Origin: Acidimicrobiales bacterium
GTDB taxonomy: Bacteria; Actinomycetota; Acidimicrobiia; Acidimicrobiales; SZUA-35
Length of the DNA: 64,000 nucleotides
Assembly: GCA_041394265.1 (NCBI GenBank)
Contig: JAWKIO010000005.1
Coordinates: 2,046,001-2,110,000, forward strand
Direction of reading: 5' to 3'
The notes under the pieces were generated by a model. It did no database searches, had not been told where the DNA came from, and worked only from the letters and a program-made list of their open reading frames with translations. Position 1 is the first letter of the stretch; every line of letters begins with the position of its first letter. Shown here in pieces: positions 34,895 through 42,623 of the stretch. Both the position numbers and the translations under genes were made by a program.

Positions 34895-35452
34895 TCAGTC
34901 CGCTCGTCGGTAGTGCATGGCGACCGCGCCGCAACGAAGTGGCTGTGCCGACACCAGTTCGAGGCGTCGGGTGCTCGGGAGTCCACGTTCGTAGAGGGTC
35001 GGGCCGTGCCCTGTGAGTCGGGGCTGCACGAGGAAGCGGTACTCGTCGATCACGCCGAGCCGCTCGAGTTCGGTGGCGAGCATCCCGCTGCCGAGGAGGA
35101 CGCCTGCCGGTGTCGCGTCCTTGAGAGCCTGCACGCTGGCTCGCAAGTCACCGGTGAGGTGATGGCTGTTGGCCCACGGATAGTCGCTGCGGGTCGAGGA
35201 CACCACGTACTTCGGATGGTTCTCCAGCTGGAGTGCCCACGCACGAATCGCAGGCGGCGCGTCCTCTTCACCCCGGGCGACGGCAGGCCAGTAGCTCTCC
35301 ATCATCTCGTACGTGACACGACCCCACAGCATTGCCCCGCTCTCCTCCAGCAGCTGCGTGAAGAACGCGTGAGTCTCGTCGTCGGCGACTCCCTCCTGGT
35401 GATCGATACAGCCATCGAGGGTGACGTTGATGCTGAAGGTCAGGAGTCCCAT
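34895..35452 (-). CDS. Dihydrofolate-reductase-fold (RibD C-terminal) family protein
   Basis: 185-residue protein of the RibD-C/DHFR-like family (YyaP/YwjB type). SINVTLDGCIDHQEGVADDE at the N-terminus, GAMLWGRVTYEMMESYWP and GVLLGSGMLATELERLGVIDEYRFLVQP are signatures. It likely binds NADPH and reduces an unknown compound. Start ATG 35452, because sequence upstream in frame lacks similarity. Convergent with the TauD operon. Confidence 0.85.
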   Translation of the reverse strand: MGLLTFSINVTLDGCIDHQEGVADDETHAFFTQLLEESGAMLWGRVTYEMMESYWPAVARGEEDAPPAIRAWALQLENHPKYVVSSTRSDYPWANSHHLTGDLRASVQALKDATPAGVLLGSGMLATELERLGVIDEYRFLVQPRLTGHGPTLYERGLPSTRRLELVSAQPLRCGAVAMHYRRAD

Positions 35453-35514
35453 CGCTGGATCGTAGGCTCGGTCGACGTTGTGAAGGCCAGTTCGAACGAC
35501 GGCCACCCGGCGAC

Positions 35515-35625
35515 TCAGCCGGTGGCCAGCTCGACCAGCACCGCACGAAAGGTGCGACAACGCCGCTCGCCGACCTTGGCGGCGAGCTCAGCTTCCAGTG
35601 CCGCAAGCTCTTGCCTGATGACACC
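35515..35625 (-). pseudogene. C-terminal remnant resembling a MarR-type regulator
   Basis: About 37 codons before the TGA at 35515 read LGVIRQELAALEAELAAKVGERRCRTFRAVLVELATG, similar to the last helix of MarR-family regulators (ELAARLGERR-type). No winged helix is found upstream in frame, and the antitoxin gene begins on the other strand within 30 bases. Probably the surviving end of a lost gene; weak evidence. Confidence 0.3.
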
Positions 35626-35653
35626 GAGCGTGCGACTCGGCCAAACTTGAACG

Positions 35654-35911
35654 ATGGTCACTCGAGTGGTCAACTTGCACGAGGCCATGGCACGACTCTC
35701 GGAGTTGATCCGTGAAGCCGAGAACGGGGTCGAGGTCATCGTCACTCGCGATGAATATCCCGTTGCCAAGATCGTTCCGTGGCAGCCCGACCGTCCCGTT
35801 CGTTCGCCGGGGGCATGGGCGGGTCGAGTACGCGGCAGCGAGAAACCCTTGGCGTCCGACGGCGACGTGGTGGCCTTGTTCGGCGAGTCCGCGAATGACC
35901 CGGCACCATGA
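35654..35911 (+). CDS. Phd/YefM-type antitoxin
   Basis: 85-residue antitoxin: RVVNLHEAMARLSELIREAENGVEVIVTRDEYPVAKIVPWQP is the Phd DNA-binding and dimer region, with a C-terminal toxin-neutralising tail. The expected PIN toxin begins with an ATGA overlap but is broken (next entry), leaving the antitoxin without an intact partner here. Confidence 0.8.
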   Translation: MVTRVVNLHEAMARLSELIREAENGVEVIVTRDEYPVAKIVPWQPDRPVRSPGAWAGRVRGSEKPLASDGDVVALFGESANDPAP

Positions 35912-36050
35912 GGATTCTTGTCGATGGTCATGTGGCGCTGCGGCGGCTCGAAGACAGCCACACTCGCGGGCCTTGTAGTTGGAGCTGATCGAGCAAGCCG
36001 ACGAGGCGTTCTCCAGAAGGCGCTCGAAACGCACGAGAGGCCGACGCACT
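35908..36050 (+). pseudogene. Degraded PIN-domain (VapC-like) toxin
   Basis: ATG 35908 overlaps the antitoxin stop and opens MRILVDGHVALRRLEDSHTR, the normal PIN start with its Asp but Gly in place of the usual Thr after it. A TGA follows after 26 codons. In another frame, from about 35976, LELIEQADEAFS resembles the next PIN segment, then similarity fades. Frameshifts and stops mean no functional toxin. Confidence 0.55.
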
Positions 36051-36130
36051 GCGATCGAGCCGCTTCCTCTCGTCGAACATCTCCGTGTCGGTGCCCGCTC
36101 CGGCGTAGGGCACGGCGGAGCAAGCCCGAG

Positions 36131-36136
36131 TAGCGT
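36131..36136 (+). promoter_or_regulatory. Candidate -10 (TAGCGT) for truncated haemoglobin gene
   Basis: TAGCGT ends 8 bases before the ATG at 36145, the same hexamer and near-leaderless spacing found before other genes of this window. No clear -35. Confidence 0.35.
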
Positions 36137-36144
36137 CGCGATCC

Positions 36145-36597
36145 ATGGACGGTTCGATCTACGAGGCAATGGGAGGCAACGACGCTGTCCTGGCACTGGC
36201 CGAGTCGTGGCATCGGCGCTGCCTCGCCGACCCGATCGTCTCCCACGCCTTTCACGGCGAGATCCACCCGCAGCACACCGAACGGCTGGCCGCCTATTGG
36301 GCCGAGCAGCTCGGTGGCCCGACGGACTACACCGAATCGCTTGGCAGCTACCCGGCCGTCGTTCGAGTCCTCACCGGGAACGGCCCCCACGAACAGATGG
36401 ACGGACGGGCAGTCGCTGCGTTCGTGCTCGCACTCGATGATGCGCACATTCCGAACGACGATGAACTGCGATTCCAGTTGGTCGCCTGGTTCACCTGGGC
36501 GACCGCCCTGCTGAACCATCGATGGGACGCTGCCGACAGCGTGCCCGACGACCTTCCCCTGCCCCCGTGGGGCTGGGACGGAACCGAGGGCTGGTAG
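36145..36597 (+). CDS. Truncated haemoglobin (group II-like)
   Basis: 150-residue 2-over-2 globin. The family start SIYEAMGGNDAVLALAESWHRRCLADPIVSHAF, the GGPTDYTESLG segment and the proximal-His region TGNGPHEQMDGRAVAAFVLALDDA are visible; Trp residues after the globin core (FTWATALL) fit group II. It binds haem and probably oxygen or NO. The Trp-rich tail (LPPWGWDGTEGW) is unusual. A PhyH-type dioxygenase follows 59 bases later, possibly on the same transcript. Confidence 0.8.
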   Translation: MDGSIYEAMGGNDAVLALAESWHRRCLADPIVSHAFHGEIHPQHTERLAAYWAEQLGGPTDYTESLGSYPAVVRVLTGNGPHEQMDGRAVAAFVLALDDAHIPNDDELRFQLVAWFTWATALLNHRWDAADSVPDDLPLPPWGWDGTEGW

Positions 36598-36656
36598 ATG
36601 TGCGATCCCGAGGCGGTGCGGCAGATAGGCGCCACTGCTCGATGGAAGGCCGACGA

Positions 36657-37418
36657 ATGACCTCAGGTGCGCCAATCGATGAAGTCCTCGCATCCATCGA
36701 TGCCGACGGGTACGCCGTCGTGCCCGATGTGCTCTCGCTCGCGCAAGTCGACCACGTTGTCGAGCGGCTCTGGGCGTCGAGCGCCGAGAGTGAGCGGCGT
36801 GGCGTGCCTACCCACATCGAAGGACTCGACCCCAACGCCAGCAACGTCCGAGTCTTCAATCTGGTCGACCTCGACCCGGTCTTCGCCGACCTGATCCAGC
36901 ACCCTGTCGCCGACGCCATCGCGTCGCAGCTGCTCGGCACCGACTACATCGTCAGCAACTTCACCGCCAACATCGCTCGCCCGGGAAGTGAGTCGATGCG
37001 AGTGCATTCGGACCAGTCATTCGTTGCCCCCGAACCGTGGACGCAGCCCTGGTCGCTCAACATCATCTGGTGTCTGTGCGATGTGCGAGGCGAGAACGGT
37101 GGAACCCGCTATGCCCCGGGGAGTCATCGGTTCTCGACCGCAGCCGAGCTACCTGACGACCTCGCCGACCGGATGGTCCCCTTCGAAGCTCCGGCTGGGT
37201 CGATCGTCGCGATGGAGGGCCGGGTGTGGCACACCTCGGGAGCCAATATCACCCAAGACGAGGACCGGCCGCTCCTGTTCGGTTACTACTCGCGATCCTT
37301 CGTCCGCCCCCAGTGGAACTTCGCCGTCGGGCTATGCCCCGAGGTCCAGGCCACCATGTCGCCGACCATGCGCTACCGCCTCGGCCTCGACGCCAGCCTC
37401 AACCTGCCGAAGCGCTGA
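36657..37418 (+). CDS. PhyH (phytanoyl-CoA dioxygenase) family protein
   Basis: 253-residue Fe(II)/2-oxoglutarate dioxygenase. N-terminal DADGYAVVPDVLSLAQVDHVVERL, iron ligands His-x-Asp in RVHSDQSFV and His in GRVWHTSGANIT, with substrate loop NGGTRYAPGSHR typical of PhyH. ATG 36657 is preceded by GGAAGG at 8 bases; ATG 36642 is less likely. Substrate unknown; prokaryotic relatives hydroxylate small acids, amino acids or secondary metabolites. Confidence 0.86.
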   Translation: MTSGAPIDEVLASIDADGYAVVPDVLSLAQVDHVVERLWASSAESERRGVPTHIEGLDPNASNVRVFNLVDLDPVFADLIQHPVADAIASQLLGTDYIVSNFTANIARPGSESMRVHSDQSFVAPEPWTQPWSLNIIWCLCDVRGENGGTRYAPGSHRFSTAAELPDDLADRMVPFEAPAGSIVAMEGRVWHTSGANITQDEDRPLLFGYYSRSFVRPQWNFAVGLCPEVQATMSPTMRYRLGLDASLNLPKR

Positions 37419-37472
37419 CTCGGCCAGGAGATCTCGCTGCGGATCGAGCGGTGACCGCCCGACGCCGTCGAC

Positions 37473-37835
37473 TCAGGACCGCAGGATCTTCTCGATCGCC
37501 TTTCCCTTGGCGAGTTCGTCGACCAACTTGTCGAGGTAGCGGACCTGACGCATCACGGGGTCGTCGATCTCCTCGACCCGCACACCGCACACCACGCCGG
37601 TGATCAACGTTGCGTTGGGGTGCAGGTGGGCGTCGGCGAAGAACTCCTCGAATGACGTCTCATCGGTCAGGTGTCGCTCGATGCCGGCGTCGTCGAAGCC
37701 GGTCAGCCAGGTGATGACTTGGTCGAGTTCGGCCTTGGTGCGTCCCTTCTTCTCGACCTTCGTCACGTAGTGCGGGTAGACGGCGGAGAATGCCATCCGG
37801 TAGACGCGCTGGAGGGTCTTGTCGTCGGTCTTCAT
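37473..37835 (-). CDS. DUF2200 family protein
   Basis: 120-residue small conserved protein: RVYRMAFSAVYPHYVTKVEKKGRTKAELDQVITWLTGFD is the DUF2200 signature. Start ATG 37835 is chosen because TAGCGT (minus strand, 37848-37843) lies exactly 7 bases upstream, suggesting a leaderless transcript with its promoter inside the end of the TetR gene. ATG 37844 would add three residues. Function unknown. Confidence 0.8.
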   Translation of the reverse strand: MKTDDKTLQRVYRMAFSAVYPHYVTKVEKKGRTKAELDQVITWLTGFDDAGIERHLTDETSFEEFFADAHLHPNATLITGVVCGVRVEEIDDPVMRQVRYLDKLVDELAKGKAIEKILRS

Positions 37836-37845
37836 CCGGGCCACG

Positions 37846-38481
37846 CTACTGCCGGGGTGCGGATCGGTGCGCTCGCGTCGTGGTAGGGCGGGCCCGGAGG
37901 GTGTCGACGAACTCGCCGAAGATCGCCGTCATGTCGGTGGAGGGATCGAGGAGCCACTGGACCTGGAGGCCGTACATGAGCGCTTGGCACTGTCGGGCCA
38001 CCGTCGTCGGCTCGATGCCGTCGCGAGCGGCGCCCTGCTCGATGGCGCGGCGCACTTGAGCGGCGAGCATCTCGACGACCCGGGTCTGTCGTCGAGTGAA
38101 GTAGTCGTGGGCGGGGTGGCTCGGGTCCGACGCCTCCGCCGAGACGACCACGAACATCTGCACCTCTTGCCGATGGGTGACGTTGTCGCGGACGACCGCC
38201 ACCATGCCGTCGAGTGGGTCACTGGTCGACGAGATGCTCGCCTTGACCACCTCGGCGGTGAGGGCATCCCGCGAGTCGATCGTGGCGATGAGGAGCTCGT
38301 CCTTGGTCTTGAAGTGGTGCAGGACGCCCGCCTGACTCAGTCCGGCCTGACGGGCGATCTCGCGCATCGAGGCACCGTGGAACCCGTGCAGGGCGAAATG
38401 CTCGAGCGCCGTCTGCATGATCGCCTCGCGGGTCGCCTCCGTCTTCGCGTAGGGACCGCGTCGGCTCGTCGTCGATGCCAT
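37846..38481 (-). CDS. TetR family regulator of glucuronide operon
   Basis: 211-residue TetR-type repressor with helix-turn-helix ALEHFALHGFHGASMREIARQAGLSQAGVLHHFKTKDELL. It is divergent from the beta-glucuronidase operon with 118 bases between, where an inverted repeat brackets a good promoter. It is therefore the probable glucuronide- or uronate-responsive repressor; E. coli UidR is also a TetR protein next to uidA. Confidence 0.88.
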   Translation of the reverse strand: MASTTSRRGPYAKTEATREAIMQTALEHFALHGFHGASMREIARQAGLSQAGVLHHFKTKDELLIATIDSRDALTAEVVKASISSTSDPLDGMVAVVRDNVTHRQEVQMFVVVSAEASDPSHPAHDYFTRRQTRVVEMLAAQVRRAIEQGAARDGIEPTTVARQCQALMYGLQVQWLLDPSTDMTAIFGEFVDTLRARPTTTRAHRSAPRQ

Positions 38482-38506
38482 CCGGCGAGCCTAGCCCTCG
38501 CCGATT

Positions 38507-38541
38507 GAAAACTTGTCATGTGATTGGTTTTCGTTTAGCGT
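38507..38541 (+). promoter_or_regulatory. Promoter and operator of glucuronide operon
   Basis: TTGTCA (38513-38518), 17 bases, then TAGCGT (38536-38541) form a good sigma70-type promoter for the downstream operon. The inverted repeat GAAAAC (38507-38512) / GTTTTC (38527-38532) flanks the -35 and is a candidate TetR operator. Confidence 0.6.
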
Positions 38542-38599
38542 GCTCCTGTCGGCTGATCGCAGTCCGGCCTCGACCGACTCGTCTCACAGAGGAACTCGC

Positions 38600-40381
38600 A
38601 TGCCACTTCGCCCCCAGGATTCGACGACTCGCGAACGCAAGCGCCTCGATGGTCGCTGGTCGTTCTGTCTCGACGCCGACGATCGCGGCATCGCCGATCG
38701 TTGGTTTGCCGGTGCCCTGCCGGACGCTCGCACGATGGCCGTGCCTGCTTCCTACAACGACATCTTCACTGATCTCGCCTCCCGTGAACACGTGGGGCCG
38801 GCCTGGTATCAGACCGAGGTGCGTGTCCCCCGAGGCTGGTCCGGGCAGCGCCTCTCGCTGTATCTCGAGTCGGCGACCCACCACGCAACCGTCTACGTCG
38901 ACGACGTCGAGGTCGCAGCGCACGGCGGCGGCTACCTCCCCTTCGCTGCCGACGTCACCGACCACGCTGAACCCGGTCGAGCGATGCGGATCACCGTGCG
39001 GGTCGACAACACCCTCACTTGGCAGACACTGCCACCCGGCGTGGTCGAGACCTCGTCGACCGGTCGCCGGGTGCAGAACTACTTCCACGACTTCTTCAAC
39101 TACGCCGGTCTGCATCGATCGGTGTGGCTGGTCGCCTCGCCGCTCGTTGCGGTCGATGATGTCGACGTCATCACCGGCTTGGACGGCACGACCGGACTGG
39201 TCGACTATCGGGTCGCCACGACCGGTGGCGACGCCGGCGTCGAGGTGACGCTGCGAGACGCACACGGTGTCGTGGTGGCCGAGGCCGGCGGCGCCGAGGG
39301 CACGCTCCGGGTCGACGACGTCGAGCGATGGGAGGTCGGGCGCGGCTGCCTCTACGACCTCGAGATCCGGCTCGTCGATGGCGATGACCTGCTCGACGAG
39401 TACCACGTGCGAGTTGGTGTGCGGACCGTTGCCATCGACGGCACCCGGCTGCTCCTCAACGGCGAACCCGTGCAGCTCAAGGGCTTCGGCATGCATGAAG
39501 ACCACCTCGTCTTGGGCAAGGGCCACAACGATGCGATGTGGCTGCGCGACCTGGAACTGATGAAGTGGATCGGGGCCAACTCATTCCGGACCTCGCACTA
39601 CCCCTACAGCGAAGAAGTGCTCGACCTTGCCGATGAGGCCGGGCTGCTCGTCATCGATGAGACCGCTGCGGTCGGAATGAACATGGGGATCTCTGGTGGC
39701 TTCTTCGGCGGCCAACGCCGCCAGACGTTCAGCGACGACACGATCAACGGCGAAACCCAGATGGTCCACGACGCCGAGATCCGCGAGCTCATCGCACGCG
39801 ACAAGAACCACCCGTCGGTCATCGCCTGGTCGATCGCCAACGAGCCGGAGTCCGACACCGAGGCCGCCGAGGAGTACTTCCGTCCCTTGATCGACACGGC
39901 TCGCGCCGCCGATCCTCAAGGTCGCCCGGTCGGTGTGGTCAACGTGATGCTTGCGCCACATGGCCGGTGTCGGGTCACGCCGATGTGCGATCTCGTGATG
40001 CTCAATCGCTACTGGGGTTGGTACGTCGACACGGGCGACCTCGACGCGGCAATGGCCTCGGCTCGGGCTGAACTGTCCGGGTGGGCGTCGGACGGCAAGC
40101 CGATCATCATGACCGAGTACGGCGCCGACACCCAGCCCGGCCTCCACCATCTGCCAGCCGAGCCGTGGTCCGAGGAGTACCAGGTCGAGTATCTCGACGC
40201 CATGCACACGGTGTTCGACGAGTTCGACGAGATCGTCGGCGAGCACATCTGGAACTTTGCCGACTTCGCGACCCGTTCGGGCATCATCCGCGTCGGCGGG
40301 AACAAGAAGGGCGTGTTCACTCGTGACCGTCAACCGAAGATGGCCGCCCACCACGTCCGCCGCCGCTGGCAGGCGCGCTGA
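38600..40381 (+). CDS. uidA: Beta-glucuronidase (GH2)
   Basis: Hydrolyses beta-D-glucuronides to D-glucuronate plus aglycone. GH2 layout: sugar-binding domain (1-180), immunoglobulin-like domain (180-270), TIM barrel (270-593). Acid/base Glu415 in SIANEPES and nucleophile Glu506 in MTEYGAD match E. coli Glu413/Glu504 closely. The N568-x-K570 motif in GGNKKGVF binds the uronate carboxylate and separates glucuronidases from galactosidases. No signal peptide, so a glucuronide importer is needed but none is in this operon. AGAGGA site before ATG 38600; the next gene overlaps (TGATG). Confidence 0.95.
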   Translation: MPLRPQDSTTRERKRLDGRWSFCLDADDRGIADRWFAGALPDARTMAVPASYNDIFTDLASREHVGPAWYQTEVRVPRGWSGQRLSLYLESATHHATVYVDDVEVAAHGGGYLPFAADVTDHAEPGRAMRITVRVDNTLTWQTLPPGVVETSSTGRRVQNYFHDFFNYAGLHRSVWLVASPLVAVDDVDVITGLDGTTGLVDYRVATTGGDAGVEVTLRDAHGVVVAEAGGAEGTLRVDDVERWEVGRGCLYDLEIRLVDGDDLLDEYHVRVGVRTVAIDGTRLLLNGEPVQLKGFGMHEDHLVLGKGHNDAMWLRDLELMKWIGANSFRTSHYPYSEEVLDLADEAGLLVIDETAAVGMNMGISGGFFGGQRRQTFSDDTINGETQMVHDAEIRELIARDKNHPSVIAWSIANEPESDTEAAEEYFRPLIDTARAADPQGRPVGVVNVMLAPHGRCRVTPMCDLVMLNRYWGWYVDTGDLDAAMASARAELSGWASDGKPIIMTEYGADTQPGLHHLPAEPWSEEYQVEYLDAMHTVFDEFDEIVGEHIWNFADFATRSGIIRVGGNKKGVFTRDRQPKMAAHHVRRRWQAR

Positions 40382-41181
40382 TGCGAGGCGATGAGGCGGG
40401 TGACGAGTTCGACCTCACGGGCCGGACCGCCGCCGTGATCGGTGGCACCGGCGTGTTGGGCGGACGCATGGCCGCAGCACTGGCCGGCGCCGGCGCCCGA
40501 GTCATCGTGGTCGGACGCGACGCCGCCAAGGGAATCGAAGCTGCAGCCGGCCTTGCCTCCGAGGGTGACGGTTGGGATGTCGTCTTCGAGCCCTGCGACG
40601 TCGCTGATCGAGCCGAGCTGCGGACACTGGTCGACCGCATCGGCAACTCCCACGGGGTCGTCGACATCCTGGTCAATGGGGCGGGTGTCAACTCCGCCAC
40701 GCCGTTCCTCGACATCGATGACGACGAGCTCGATCGCATCGTCGGAATCAACCAACTCGCCGTGGTGCGGGCCTGCCAGGAGTTCGGTCGGTCGATGGTG
40801 CTGCGGGCCCAGACCGACGGCATCGGCGCCAGCATCATCAACGTCGGTAGCGCTTCGGGGTTGACGCCGCTCTCCCGAGTCTTCACCTATTCGATGACCA
40901 AGGCGGCGGTGCACAACCTGACCAAGAATCTCGCCCGCGAATGGGGCCCACTCGGGATCCGGTGCAACGTGCTGGTCCCGGGCTTCTTCCCCGCCGAGCA
41001 GAATCGCAAGGTCCTCACGCCCGACCGGGTCGAATCGATTCTCGGCCACACGCCGCTCGGTCGATTTGGTGAGGCCGACGAGCTGGTCGGTGCGGTGCTG
41101 CTCCTCGCATCCGATGCCGGGCGCTTCATCACGGGCTCCGAGCTCGTCGTCGACGGCGGCTTCGCCGCCATGACCATCTGA
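40381..41181 (+). CDS. SDR D-mannonate oxidoreductase (fructuronate reductase, YjmF-like)
   Basis: 266-residue short-chain dehydrogenase: nucleotide motif GGTGVLGGRMAAAL, VNGAGVNSAT, catalytic Ser in VGSASG and Tyr-x3-Lys in TYSMTKAA. The segment VPGFFPAEQNRKVL is characteristic of SDR-type mannonate oxidoreductases such as Bacillus YjmF. In this operon it would reduce D-fructuronate, made by the next gene's isomerase, to D-mannonate with NADH. Coupled to uidA by TGATG overlap. Confidence 0.85.
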   Translation: MRGDEAGDEFDLTGRTAAVIGGTGVLGGRMAAALAGAGARVIVVGRDAAKGIEAAAGLASEGDGWDVVFEPCDVADRAELRTLVDRIGNSHGVVDILVNGAGVNSATPFLDIDDDELDRIVGINQLAVVRACQEFGRSMVLRAQTDGIGASIINVGSASGLTPLSRVFTYSMTKAAVHNLTKNLAREWGPLGIRCNVLVPGFFPAEQNRKVLTPDRVESILGHTPLGRFGEADELVGAVLLLASDAGRFITGSELVVDGGFAAMTI

Positions 41182-41188
41182 GGCCGAC

Positions 41189-42607
41189 ATGACGACTGCC
41201 CACCCACCCACATTCCTCGGTGACGACTTCCTGCTGTCGACACCGATCGCCCGCGAGCTCTACCACGACCATGCCGCACCGGCCCCGATCGTCGACGTGC
41301 ACAACCATCTCCCGGCCGACGAGATCGCCGACGACGCCGTGGCCGAAACGATCACCGACCTGTGGCTCGGTGGCGATCACTACAAATGGCGGGCGATGCG
41401 GCTCCATGGGGTTCCCGAGGAGCTGATCAGCGGCGCGGGCGATCCCTGGGAGAAGTTCCGGGCCTGGGCGGCCACGGTCCCTCAGCTCGTGCGCAACCCG
41501 CTCTACGTCTGGACCCACCTCGAGCTGAAGCGAGCCTTCGGTATCGACACCCCACTCACCCCGTCGAGCGCCCGCTCCATCTACGACGCCGCCAATGAGC
41601 AGCTCCCCGAGCTCGGAGCTCGCCGGTTGTTGCGACAGTTCGGTGTCGAACTGGTGGCGACCACCGACGAACCGGGCAGCGACCTCGCACATCACGAGCG
41701 CCTGGCCGCGCTCGGCGAGGACGGTCTGCGCATGGTGCCGACCTTCCGGCCCGACGCGGCCCACGCCCTCCTCGGTGACCCGGGGGCGTGGAACCGGTGG
41801 GTGGATGGCCTCCTCACCTCTGGCGACGCGACCACGATCGACGATCTCGCCTCTTTGCTCGGTGCGCTCGAGTCGTCCTACGCACGGATGGCCGCTGCCG
41901 GTGGCCGCGCATCCGATCACGGGCTCGCCCGCCTCCCGCCTCGTCCTCGCGACCCTGGTCGTGCCGACGAGGTCGTCCGCGCGGCGCGCTCCGGTCAGCC
42001 GGCGACCAACGAGAACCAAGAGATCGTCATGCTCGAGGTCGTTGCGCTCGCCGCCCGGCTGGCGCACGCCGACGACGGCGTCCTGCAGCTCCACCTCGGT
42101 CCGATCCGCAACGCCTCGCCGCGACTCCTCGATCTGGTTGGTCGCGATGCCGGCGCCGACGTGATGGGTGACGAACGTCAGGCCGACGGGCTCGCCCTCT
42201 TCCTTGGCGACCTCGAGCGAGCGGGCGAACTCCCCCGCACCGTGCTCTACAACCTCAATCCGGCCGACAATGCGCTGCTGGTGACGATGGCCGGTGCCTT
42301 CGCCCGACCGGGCGTCGCTGGGCTCGTCCAGTGGGGGCCACCGTGGTGGTTCAACGACCACGAGAGCGGGATGCGACGCCAGCTCGACGACCTGTCGCAG
42401 ATCGGACAGCTCGGTGGATTCATCGGCATGCTCACCGACTCTCGCTCGATCCTGTCGATGACCCGGCACGAGCTGTTCCGGCGGATCCTGTGCGACGTCG
42501 TCGGTCGCGATGTCGAGGCGGGCACGATCCCCGCCGACATCGAATCGCTCGGGGCGTTGGTACGTGCTGTCTCGGTCGACAACGCCCGAGCATTCTTCGG
42601 CTACTGA
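41189..42607 (+). CDS. uxaC: Glucuronate isomerase
   Basis: 472-residue amidohydrolase-fold isomerase converting D-glucuronate to D-fructuronate. It has the metal-binding VDVHNHLPADEI motif near residue 32 and GGDHYKWRAMRLHGV. Also seen are TDEPGSDLAHHERL, FRPDAAHAL and QLHLGPIRNAS, and the C-terminal GMLTDSRSILSMTRHELFRRILCD. All are UxaC hallmarks. Start ATG 41189 lies 7 bases after the SDR stop. It is the central step between the glucuronidase and the mannonate-forming SDR. Confidence 0.95.
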   Translation: MTTAHPPTFLGDDFLLSTPIARELYHDHAAPAPIVDVHNHLPADEIADDAVAETITDLWLGGDHYKWRAMRLHGVPEELISGAGDPWEKFRAWAATVPQLVRNPLYVWTHLELKRAFGIDTPLTPSSARSIYDAANEQLPELGARRLLRQFGVELVATTDEPGSDLAHHERLAALGEDGLRMVPTFRPDAAHALLGDPGAWNRWVDGLLTSGDATTIDDLASLLGALESSYARMAAAGGRASDHGLARLPPRPRDPGRADEVVRAARSGQPATNENQEIVMLEVVALAARLAHADDGVLQLHLGPIRNASPRLLDLVGRDAGADVMGDERQADGLALFLGDLERAGELPRTVLYNLNPADNALLVTMAGAFARPGVAGLVQWGPPWWFNDHESGMRRQLDDLSQIGQLGGFIGMLTDSRSILSMTRHELFRRILCDVVGRDVEAGTIPADIESLGALVRAVSVDNARAFFGY

Positions 42608-42623
42608 TCACGGGGAGCAATCC

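Noticed and set aside
35588..36693. Minus-strand frames across the haemoglobin and antitoxin region
   Set aside because: No domain similarity apart from the short MarR-like end; they are antisense to well supported genes.
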